From: RGIG4140 sp045635565
GTDB lineage: Bacteria > Pseudomonadota > Alphaproteobacteria > CAAHEQ01 > UBA3637
DNA: 21,181 bases
NCBI GenBank assembly: GCA_045635565.1
Contig: JAZTVX010000051.1
Span: forward strand, 1 to 21,181
Direction: 5' to 3'
How positions within the stretch are numbered: position 1 is the first letter of the stretch; each line of letters opens with the position of its first letter. Shown here one piece after another: positions 1 through 6,934 of this stretch. The position numbers and the translations under genes were made by a program. The notes beneath the pieces were generated by a model that saw nothing but the letters and a program-made list of their open reading frames with translations, was not told the origin of the DNA and did no database searches.

Positions 1-318
1 GAGTTCCAAAAAACGGACGGCAAATGTTACACAGGTAGTAATGATTACGGTACAATCGGCAGTGATGAACAATCCAAAACGTTATGTCGGGAAAGTGGTC
101 GTATTGCTTTTTCAAAACAAAATAATGGTGTAACGGATTGGTATTGTTCACAAACGGCAACGGAAACGGAACATTTTATCAATCTGTCGGGTCAACAGGT
201 AGCATGTACAGCCAATGACACTGAAATTCCCGATTCACAGGATGCCCGAAAATTATGTACACAATGTAGTGACCGTTATGTCGAAACAACAGGAGATAAA
301 ATTATGTGCCGAAAATAA
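1..318 (+). CDS. C-terminal fragment of a Cys-rich, probably secreted protein
   Basis: The reading frame is open from the first base to a TAA at 316-318, so this is the last 105 residues of a longer protein whose start lies outside the window. I do not recognise the family. Seven Cys occur in two similar modules: C9, an LC at 28-29, R34 and C49; then C69, an LC at 85-86, C89, R92 and C103. Between them the sequence is polar and rich in Thr, Asn, Gln and Asp. This spacing suggests disulfide-stabilised repeats exported across the inner membrane, but the signal peptide that would show this is not visible. Codon use looks like that of the neighbours. It could instead be a metal-binding repeat protein. 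Confidence 0.7.
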   Translation, partial: EFQKTDGKCYTGSNDYGTIGSDEQSKTLCRESGRIAFSKQNNGVTDWYCSQTATETEHFINLSGQQVACTANDTEIPDSQDARKLCTQCSDRYVETTGDKIMCRK

Positions 319-359
319 ATCGATGCCAGTTACCAAAACGACAAGACGATACGTATCCT

Positions 360-400
360 GATAATGGGATATCGGGATATTATCGTGTTGTTGTTTTTTC
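360..400 (+). terminator. possible weak terminator after the Cys-rich gene
   Basis: GATAAT (360-365) can pair with ATTATC (379-384) around a 13-nt loop, followed 3' by a T-rich run (385-399). The stem is only 6 bp and AT-rich, so this is tentative. A perfect 10-bp palindrome, GATACGTATC, lies just upstream at 348-357 and may contribute structure. Confidence 0.25.
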
Positions 401-476
401 AATAACCTATTTATTTCACATGTGATACCTTTTATTTGACAATAAACCGACCTATCCTATCAAAAAAGGAGGAAGC

Positions 477-965
477 ATGATTGTTAACGATAAAATGCAA
501 CAAAACTATACATACGATTGCATCGAACCGGTCGGTCAAAATTTTCATATAACCTTTCAACCGGAATTAACACCCCCTGAAATGCTTGCTATGGGTGTAT
601 TTGAAGGTCATTATCTGACAGATTGTCAAAATGAATTTCCCAAAGAATGGTTTCAAAATGCCAAATTATCCGAAAAACCAGATATAACTTGTAACTTCTT
701 TCAAATTAAATCACGCCAATCATTACAAATCTGGCAACGTAACGGATGGATTCTTGAACCGGATGTGCGTGGATGGTTTCAATGGTATTGTCGTTATTAC
801 ATGGGACGACGCATACCCGATATTGATATCATTCAAATTCGTCGTTGGAAAGCATTTAAACGCCATAAAGCACAAATCATTAAACATTGTATGCCTTATA
901 ACATCAATTGCCGTTTAAAACAAAGGCAGGCTTTGCTTCAATGGGCATACAATCCCCTATTTTAA
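477..965 (+). CDS. conserved protein of unknown function (GWFQWYCRYY family)
   Basis: A 162-residue soluble protein with no signal peptide or membrane segment. The start is fixed by a strong AAGGAGG ribosome site ending 4-5 nt before ATG. From memory it belongs to a widespread family without known function, seen in proteobacteria and some eukaryotes, recognised by the order LTPPEML (31-37), TDCQNEFP (48-55), W86 and GW (90-91), RGWFQWYCRYYMGRR (98-112), RRWKAFKRH (122-130) and a C-terminal RQRQALLQWAY-like end (here KQRQALLQWAY, 148-158). Conserved Trp, Tyr, Arg and Cys residues suggest a nucleic-acid or ligand-binding fold; this is inference. The gene converges on flhG with only 3 bases between the two stop codons, so the transcripts probably overlap. 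Confidence 0.8.
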   Translation: MIVNDKMQQNYTYDCIEPVGQNFHITFQPELTPPEMLAMGVFEGHYLTDCQNEFPKEWFQNAKLSEKPDITCNFFQIKSRQSLQIWQRNGWILEPDVRGWFQWYCRYYMGRRIPDIDIIQIRRWKAFKRHKAQIIKHCMPYNINCRLKQRQALLQWAYNPLF

Positions 966-968
966 ATA

Positions 969-1757
969 TTAAGACAATGTTTCAACCAATTTTTGAATAT
1001 CCTCAGCAATAACAGATTTCGGAAATGATGACAATAACGGTATTTGCATTTTAATACTTTCTTTGACATGTGAATCCTGATGAAGAACACCTCCTAATGT
1101 CAATTCTGTATTCAAAAAGTTTTGACAAGCCTTTGCTAACGTCTGAAATGTGCGTTCGCCTTCTTTAAAAGTATTGGCACTATTGACTACAATTTTAATT
1201 TGAGGGGACTTTTCTGAATCAGATAAAATTTTAATGAATGCATAAGCATCGGCCAAAGAGGTCGGTTCATCATTACACATAATTAAAACAACGCCACCAC
1301 AACCGGCTAAAAACGTCAATGTTTTATCAATACCCGTTCCCAAATCAATAATAACTTTATCATAATGTTGTGCCAAAATGTACAAATCATCCCGCAATAA
1401 CTGTAACTGCCCCTGATTTAAGCCACACAACGATTGAACACCCGAATGACCCGATAAAATATCAAATCCTAACGTTTCATCATGATAAACAGCTTGATTC
1501 ATCGGCATCTTACCCTGAAAAACGTGTTGTAAATCATGTTTGGTGTTAATACCTAACTGAATATCGATATTTGCCAAACCCAGATCACCGTCAAATAATA
1601 AAACACGTTGCCCTTTATCAGCAAATGACTGTGCCAATGCAATTGATAAAAACGTCTTACCAACACCTCCCTTACCGGAAGCAATCGCTATCATGTTCTT
1701 ACCGTCAAGTCGTTGATAAATTTCCCGAGCACCTTTAAATTCATCTGTCTGTGTCAT
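969..1757 (-). CDS. flhG: FlhG/FleN, MinD-like ATPase controlling flagellar number
   Basis: FlhG (also FleN/YlxH) is a membrane-cycling MinD/ParA-type ATPase that antagonises FlhF and limits the number of polar flagellar basal bodies. Visible motifs are the deviant Walker A SGKGGVGKT (27-35), Walker A' LLFDGDLGLANIDIQLG (53-69), where LGLANIDxxLG is diagnostic for FlhG, the switch VIIDLGTGID (135-144), and the family motif DEPTSLADAYAFIK (163-176). At 262 residues it has family length. The N-terminal DQAxxLR-type motif that FlhG of other bacteria uses to stimulate FlhF GTPase is not obvious; FKGAREIYQRL occupies that place. It is the last gene of a three-gene operon, its ATG overlapping the flhF TGA (ATGA), so translation is coupled and amounts are probably matched. 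Confidence 0.9.
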   Translation of the reverse strand: MTQTDEFKGAREIYQRLDGKNMIAIASGKGGVGKTFLSIALAQSFADKGQRVLLFDGDLGLANIDIQLGINTKHDLQHVFQGKMPMNQAVYHDETLGFDILSGHSGVQSLCGLNQGQLQLLRDDLYILAQHYDKVIIDLGTGIDKTLTFLAGCGGVVLIMCNDEPTSLADAYAFIKILSDSEKSPQIKIVVNSANTFKEGERTFQTLAKACQNFLNTELTLGGVLHQDSHVKESIKMQIPLLSSFPKSVIAEDIQKLVETLS

Positions 1758-2722
1758 TCATCTTCTCCTTCTGAAACACCATTTTTCAATAAAGAAGCCA
1801 ACTTGTCCGGTGTTATTTCCTTTAAATAATCCGTTATGTAGGGCGATTCGGATAAACCTGCCAAACGAAACGCACTGAACAAAGCACTTTGTAAAAAACC
1901 GTTATAAGCCGTTGACATATCTGTTTTGGTAATAACCATTTCTGTACACCCTTGATGAGCAAAAACACACCCTTGTGCCCGTGCTTCATGATAATCTAAC
2001 CCTGCCGGCTGAACATAGACTAATTCGGCATCAGATAATTGTGTTTTAATCATGTGCATACGGGCAATATCTTCCGTATGATAAGGATTCAGTGACGGTG
2101 TATCTATTAAAATCAAATCATGATTCAATCTTAACATCGTGACAGTTTCATTCAATTTATCCCATTCATGTAGTGTTGTACACGGTATTTGCATCAAATG
2201 AGCATAACGTAATAACTCGCTAGATTGCTTTGATTTACGTGTATCCAATGTAACAAGTGCCGTTTTGATTTTCAATGCTTTGGTATGAAATGCTAATTTA
2301 GAAACAACAGTTGTTTTACCACAGCCTGCTGTTCCCATGAATACATACAAACCATTTTTCTTTAACGGCTCAATGGATTTGTAGGCATACATTTCCGATA
2401 ATGCCCGTGACAGGAGTTTATCTTCCGATGTTTTAATACTTTTACGGGCAACAGCATTGACCAACCGTTCAATATATTCATCCGATAAATGACGATGAGA
2501 TAACATATTTTTAAAAAATGTCCGACGCTGTTTGCTTTTACGCATTTCATCTTGTATCGGACTGTTAAAAAAAACATCCTGTTCTTCCGTAGCAACAATT
2601 AAACGAACACCTTTGTCATTGGTTCGAAAAGAAGAAACAATAACCGCCTTTTCACCAAACACCTGACGAATATCACTCATCGCAGACGGAATACTATCGG
2701 CAAAAAACGTTTTTAACTTCAT
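1754..2722 (-). CDS. flhF: FlhF-like SRP-family GTPase, polar placement factor
   Basis: FlhF is the third SRP-type GTPase beside Ffh and FtsY; it sits at the cell pole and recruits FliF to start MS-ring assembly. The N-terminus (1-47, MKLKTFFADSIPSAMSDIR then AVIVSSFRT and VRLIVATEE) matches the FlhF B-domain start. The NG domain follows: P-loop GTAGCGKTT (130-138), TLDTRKSKQSSELLRYA (158-174) in place of the usual DTYRIGA block, DLILIDTPSL (202-211) where DTAGR is usual, and TKTD (265-268) for nucleotide specificity. The end SPYITDYLKEITPDKL fits the family closing motif. At 322 residues it is short, mostly from a reduced B/N linker. The altered G2 and G3 motifs leave nucleotide binding likely but hydrolysis uncertain. 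ATGA overlaps couple it to fliFG upstream and flhG downstream. Confidence 0.87.
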   Translation of the reverse strand: MKLKTFFADSIPSAMSDIRQVFGEKAVIVSSFRTNDKGVRLIVATEEQDVFFNSPIQDEMRKSKQRRTFFKNMLSHRHLSDEYIERLVNAVARKSIKTSEDKLLSRALSEMYAYKSIEPLKKNGLYVFMGTAGCGKTTVVSKLAFHTKALKIKTALVTLDTRKSKQSSELLRYAHLMQIPCTTLHEWDKLNETVTMLRLNHDLILIDTPSLNPYHTEDIARMHMIKTQLSDAELVYVQPAGLDYHEARAQGCVFAHQGCTEMVITKTDMSTAYNGFLQSALFSAFRLAGLSESPYITDYLKEITPDKLASLLKNGVSEGEDE

Positions 2723-4599
2723 ATTATCGTTCCCTTACATTTTTTACTTTCTATCAATTGTTGTGCTATCCGAATGACAGCCCGTTGCGACACATCAATA
2801 TCTTCAATCTTTCCCGTCGGCATTTGACGCATCTGATGAAGCATTTTACTCCATTTTTGAGGCGAAATGACCCGAGAAAATGCTTCCTTCGTCGCATTTT
2901 GGGCGTTTGATAACGCTAAAACCAATGTCTGATTATCAATATGTTTGAGTAAAACAATCAAATCCTTTGCCGACCAATGAGCCAAATCATCAAAGTTCAA
3001 AATGTTTTTTTCCAAAACACCCACCGTTTGGGGAGATAACCGTTCTAATGACGATATATAACGTCCTTGCGTTTTCTTGTCAAGCAAACTTAAAATAGCC
3101 GCTGCTTTTTTCTCCCCAACACTATTGTTCCGTATCATCAATGAATCAATTTGCTTTTCTAAATTCAACTCAATTAAATGAACATTGTTTTTATCTGTAT
3201 CTTGTAAAGAACTCAAACGCAATAAAATTTGTGCCCCTGTCTTAGCATCCATTTCTGCCAAAACAGCAGCGGCTTTTTCCGTATTCAAATGATACAAAAT
3301 AACAGCCGATGTTTGAGGGTACTCCTGCACCAAAAAAGAACTCAAATGAGATGTCGGCACCTGATTGACTTTATCCCATATCGTTTTTTGGGTCGTCTGC
3401 ATTTTTAATTCCTTTAACAAAACAGCCGCCTTATCAATCGGCAAGGTATTTTTTATCATCGTTTCAAGCAATGGTTTCGTTTCACGAATGTCTTGTGGTT
3501 CATTCATCGAATGGCAAAATGATAACAATATCGGTTGAATTTCCAAAGCCTTTACCTGCCCGAGAGATGCCATTAAACGAGATAATGAAAAAATTTCAGC
3601 ATCCGTCATTTTTCTAAACAAATGACGAATACAGTTATCACCTAAACACAGTAACACAATCGCGGCTTTTTGTGCTGGTGAAAAAGAACCGTTTTCTTTA
3701 TTTTTGCGATTTTCCCATGTCAGCCAGTTACGTATAATATTGACTGCCGCTTCGGGCATGCGTCGGCATAAATCCTGTGCCTTTAAGATTAAGTTTTCTT
3801 CCATATGTCCAACGATTTGATGATGATAACCATCCTTCTGTATAAATGTTTTTGGACAAACAGTCGGTTTTTTACGAATGAGTGATAAACACATCGGAAT
3901 GATAACGCCTCCGACTACTAAAACAACGAAAAGGCACATAAATACAATCGCAAGAATTTGCCGAATTTGTATACTTTGACCTTTGACAACTGTTGTTTGG
4001 CTCATTGTGTGGGGAATTTGAACCAAACGTAACATATCGCCCCGAGTTTCATCGTAGCCGATAGATGATTGTATCATTTCACGGACTTGTGATATATCAG
4101 ATACTTTTGACGATATAGATGGATTTTGCGTCAAAAACACCAAAACATTCATCTTTTTAATATGGTAGTAATAAGCATCCGTTTTTGTCGTCAACGTTGA
4201 ATAGTCATATGTTGTATCTTTTACTTGGATATTATCTGACTTTGTTTGCAACCGTTCATGCCGTATAACCGATGTATCGGGCAACACATCCCGTCGAATA
4301 GTATTTTCATGACTAACCGACAAATCCGTTCGGACAATCACATGAACATTTTCCGAATTTGTATAGACGCTTAACGCCCGTTGTGCCAATTCAGATAAGT
4401 GAACGTCATAATCCGGAAACGTGGAAACAACCGAATCGGCAAAGTGCTGTTTTGAAATTTGTTTGATAAAGGCTTCGGGATTATTTATTAACGTCGTATC
4501 AAATCGCAAAGAGGGACTGAAATAACCGACTCCTGTCAGGCATATCAATCCCATACCAATCATTATCCATTTATGGTTCACGGTTGTAATTTTGAACAC
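2719..4599 (-). CDS. fliF-fliG: natural FliF-FliG fusion: reduced MS-ring protein joined to switch protein
   Basis: A single 626-residue frame begins at GTG with an AGGA ribosome site 8-9 nt upstream. Membrane segment 1 is about 11-28. Residues 67-196 match the RBM3/collar part of FliF: ELAQRALSVY, VHVIVRTDLS, the collar loop DTSVIRHERLQ (108-118), then GYDETRGDMLRLVQIP (181-196). Membrane segment 2 is about 214-240. The FliF tail that binds FliG, PEAAVNIIRNWLTWE, is at 282-296. FliG follows with no stop: N domain AQKAAIVLLCLG (309-320), middle domain with EYPQTSAVILYHL (426-438, usual EHPQ motif), and C domain (about 495-615) with FDDLA, LALSNA and SQRAVIRIAQQL. FliF normally has about 550 residues; RBM1 and RBM2 are missing here. 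A ring in the inner membrane with a cytoplasmic FliG collar in 1:1 ratio is expected. It leads the flhF-flhG operon. Confidence 0.88.
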   Translation of the reverse strand: MFKITTVNHKWIMIGMGLICLTGVGYFSPSLRFDTTLINNPEAFIKQISKQHFADSVVSTFPDYDVHLSELAQRALSVYTNSENVHVIVRTDLSVSHENTIRRDVLPDTSVIRHERLQTKSDNIQVKDTTYDYSTLTTKTDAYYYHIKKMNVLVFLTQNPSISSKVSDISQVREMIQSSIGYDETRGDMLRLVQIPHTMSQTTVVKGQSIQIRQILAIVFMCLFVVLVVGGVIIPMCLSLIRKKPTVCPKTFIQKDGYHHQIVGHMEENLILKAQDLCRRMPEAAVNIIRNWLTWENRKNKENGSFSPAQKAAIVLLCLGDNCIRHLFRKMTDAEIFSLSRLMASLGQVKALEIQPILLSFCHSMNEPQDIRETKPLLETMIKNTLPIDKAAVLLKELKMQTTQKTIWDKVNQVPTSHLSSFLVQEYPQTSAVILYHLNTEKAAAVLAEMDAKTGAQILLRLSSLQDTDKNNVHLIELNLEKQIDSLMIRNNSVGEKKAAAILSLLDKKTQGRYISSLERLSPQTVGVLEKNILNFDDLAHWSAKDLIVLLKHIDNQTLVLALSNAQNATKEAFSRVISPQKWSKMLHQMRQMPTGKIEDIDVSQRAVIRIAQQLIESKKCKGTII

Positions 4600-4758
4600 G
4601 ATTTTTTCCTCATGACAAATAGTGTTTTTATTCTCACAAAAAAGTATGAAAAATTAGTTAATAATTTTTTATTTTTTTGCCTTTTTTAATAATTCTTTTT
4701 GCCAAGAGAAAAAATCACAAAAACGAATGCTTTTTTAGAAAAAAATATTCATTTTTTT

Positions 4759-5133
4759 TTAACGATTGCACCATTCTTCAAAGGTTAATACATCAATTTG
4801 AGGGAAAAGCGTCTGTTGCGGAATATCTAATAAATACTGACGATATAATCGATATTGTTCCTGCTCCTGTGTTGAAAGCGTTTCCCAGCGCAAGATCAAT
4901 TGAACACTATCAACATATTTTTTGAGATAGATATCCCGCTTTTTACGAACTTGTGCTTCCGCGACTTCTATCGGTTTCGATGGAACATCCGATACCCGAT
5001 ACCACCATCCGCGCCAATCTTGTTCACATTCGGCTATCGGTTTATTCGGAAATAACAACATGTTATGTGGTGTCACATCAGCTACGTCACACGTTTTTGT
5101 ATCAGCATCACAATATACAATAATTTTTTTCAT
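4759..5133 (-). CDS. phage tail-fibre assembly chaperone-like protein
   Basis: A 124-residue protein resembling the small tail assembly chaperones that follow tail-fibre genes in phages and help fold or trimerise the fibre tip. The recognisable part is the helical C-terminal half: QVRKKRDIYLKKYVDSVQL (61-79), then W83, a Gln/Glu-rich turn (89-93), YRLYRQYLLDIPQQTLFP (94-111) and a Trp near the end (121). The YRQxLxDIPxQ...FP pattern is typical of the family. The N-terminal half (beta-rich, with WRGWWYR at 40-46) is less conserved. Its ATG directly follows the stop codon of the upstream fibre gene, as expected for a chaperone made with its client. It is the last gene of the four-gene tail cassette. 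Confidence 0.7.
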   Translation of the reverse strand: MKKIIVYCDADTKTCDVADVTPHNMLLFPNKPIAECEQDWRGWWYRVSDVPSKPIEVAEAQVRKKRDIYLKKYVDSVQLILRWETLSTQEQEQYRLYRQYLLDIPQQTLFPQIDVLTFEEWCNR

Positions 5134-6576
5134 TTATCCTCCTATATAACGAAAAAAGCGACAATAACAACCGACCATATGAGTTATCATGTAAGGTAAA
5201 TTTTCCCTCATCGGAAAAAAACCATACCCTGTATGCCCATAATCAGCCCCAAAATATTCCTGTGCCAAATTATATTCATGTACTCCGATAATCATTGTAA
5301 AACAAGATTCACCCTGATCTTCCGGTGTCACGATTAAAACACCATCAAACGGAGCATATTTTTGTCCTGTTCCTGAAATTTCCACACATGTTTTCCAATC
5401 GGGAATAGTTATATCTCTTATTGTACTACGACTCCATTGTGTTGTAGCAATATCACTTGAATTACTTTCCGATTGTGGTGTCAGGCATTGAATAAATCCA
5501 AAACCATCATTATCAATTCCCATATTTAAAGATTGTTCATGTACTCCCCCATTGATATTTCGACTCAAAGACAAACGCCCAAATAATGTGCCATCTGCTT
5601 CTTTACCGTGTTGCCATTTCATAAATGACTGTCCGGATTTATCTATTACTTGCATAACGGGTTCAAGCACATCGGACGACATAGCCGTTTGCGTAGCATC
5701 AAATGTCTTTGTTTGATGTACAATGGGTGTAACAAATGTTTTATTCCCCGTAATTGTTTGGTCACTTGATATCGTCACAGTGTCAGACATCAATGTTTGT
5801 ATTTGATTTAAACTATTTTCGGCTGATGTTTGTGCATTTTGAGCATTTTTTGCCGACATCGATGCTGATTGTACCGATATCTGGGCTTCATTTACTTTTT
5901 GCGTGACCGTTTGAACTGCTGTTTGAACATTGGATACCTGTTCAGATATAATATCCGATTGAGACATCACTTGTTCACAAGCCGATATCGTTTCATTTTT
6001 AGCATTCACAACCGTTGTTTGAATAGCATGAACAGATTGTTGTGCCGTTGAAGCCGTTTGTGCCGATTGTGAGGCTTGGGCAGCATATTGTTCCGTTTCA
6101 GACTTATTTTGTGCCACCTGTTGTGCCAATGTTTCAATGCTCGCCGTTTTTTGATTGATGCTCTGTTCAACGTTTGACACATGATTGTCAAACACATTTT
6201 GTTGTTCACTTACATTTTGATTAAATTGAGATGTTTTTTCCCGTACATTGGTATTAAAAATCTCTTTTTGTTCAGCAATAAATGCTTTATATACATTTTC
6301 ATTATCAACAACAATTTTGTTAAAGGTCTTTTGAGTATCTGTTGCTATTTGCTCAATATCTTCTTTACCTGTCACGATGAGTTGGTTCACTGCCGGTTTG
6401 ATAACCGTATCAACATAGTGTGTGATTTCTTTTTCACCGTTACGAACCCAAACAGCATCCGTTTGCATCACACAATGTAATGAACCAACGGTTACCTGCA
6501 CTTCGTTGTGTTGGTTCATATCAACAACCAATTCATGTTGGGGACTGATATGCGTTAAATCGGTTTGTTTTATCAT
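5134..6576 (-). CDS. phage tail-fibre protein with long coiled coil
   Basis: Start chosen at the ATG at 6576, which overlaps the upstream TGA (ATGA) and has AGAGG about 9 nt upstream; the frame could open 45 bases earlier but inside the preceding gene. The 480-residue product has a short N-terminal region (1-45), a long Gln/Ser/Ala/Asn-rich coiled coil (about 60-265) built from repeated QNVS, SAQTAS and SAKNAQ-like heptads, then SSDQTITGNKTF, a common hinge motif in phage fibres, and a C-terminal, probably trimeric, tip rich in aromatic residues (HTGYGFFPM, CYCRFFRYIGG at the end). Such fibres bind cell-surface receptors. The fibre tip would need the chaperone encoded next. No similarity to a named fibre is claimed. 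Confidence 0.75.
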   Translation of the reverse strand: MIKQTDLTHISPQHELVVDMNQHNEVQVTVGSLHCVMQTDAVWVRNGEKEITHYVDTVIKPAVNQLIVTGKEDIEQIATDTQKTFNKIVVDNENVYKAFIAEQKEIFNTNVREKTSQFNQNVSEQQNVFDNHVSNVEQSINQKTASIETLAQQVAQNKSETEQYAAQASQSAQTASTAQQSVHAIQTTVVNAKNETISACEQVMSQSDIISEQVSNVQTAVQTVTQKVNEAQISVQSASMSAKNAQNAQTSAENSLNQIQTLMSDTVTISSDQTITGNKTFVTPIVHQTKTFDATQTAMSSDVLEPVMQVIDKSGQSFMKWQHGKEADGTLFGRLSLSRNINGGVHEQSLNMGIDNDGFGFIQCLTPQSESNSSDIATTQWSRSTIRDITIPDWKTCVEISGTGQKYAPFDGVLIVTPEDQGESCFTMIIGVHEYNLAQEYFGADYGHTGYGFFPMRENLPYMITHMVGCYCRFFRYIGG

Positions 6577-6926
6577 ACGCCTGCATCCTCTCGTGTTACT
6601 TGTGTCGTCACATGAAAACATGCTGTTTTACCGACATGTGGTGGATAAAAAGTATATCTTGAACCATCCGAAAATGTGATTTCCATATCTGTTTTATAAA
6701 TACCAACAGGAACAGATGTTTCCTGAGGTGTCAAATTAAGCAATGTTTCCCCTTTTGAAGCATTCAGGTGTTCCGTAACGGTTTTACTCAACAACAACTT
6801 ATCTTCATCATTACGAACCTGCATAGTAATAACGGCTCCTGTAATATCTTGGTTGAAAGTAAGTAGTATCGGCAAAGAATCACCTTGTGTTACGGTAATT
6901 GATGTGGCTGTTATACGACTTGTCAT
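6573..6926 (-). CDS. BppU-like Ig-fold baseplate/fibre adaptor protein
   Basis: A 117-residue beta-rich protein. The order ITVTQGDSLPILLTF (10-24), GAVITMQVRND (30-40), GETLLNLTPQETSVPVGIYK (59-78) and DMEITFSDGS (80-89) follows the N-terminal Ig-like domain of phage baseplate upper proteins (BppU type), which link receptor-binding fibres to a baseplate. In many phages this domain is fused to a longer fibre; here it stands alone and is coupled by ATGA overlap to the coiled-coil fibre downstream. The start is supported by AGGAGG a few bases before ATG. The gap to the upstream collar gene is 8 nt. Confidence 0.65.
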   Translation of the reverse strand: MTSRITATSITVTQGDSLPILLTFNQDITGAVITMQVRNDEDKLLLSKTVTEHLNASKGETLLNLTPQETSVPVGIYKTDMEITFSDGSRYTFYPPHVGKTACFHVTTQVTREDAGV

Positions 6927-6934
6927 ATTTCCTC

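Noticed and set aside
455..476. Promoter with TTGACA before the 162-residue protein gene
   Set aside because: The matching -10 would lie on top of the ribosome site, leaving no room for a transcript that includes it.
4739..4758. A/T-only hairpin after the tail chaperone gene as a terminator
   Set aside because: AAAAAAAT/ATTTTTTT can pair but has no GC pair; homopolymer runs in this AT-rich gap produce such stems by chance.
6181..6679. Plus-strand frames opposite the coiled-coil fibre gene
   Set aside because: They are shadows of a repetitive coding region; the minus frame has coupling, ribosome site and recognisable fibre motifs.
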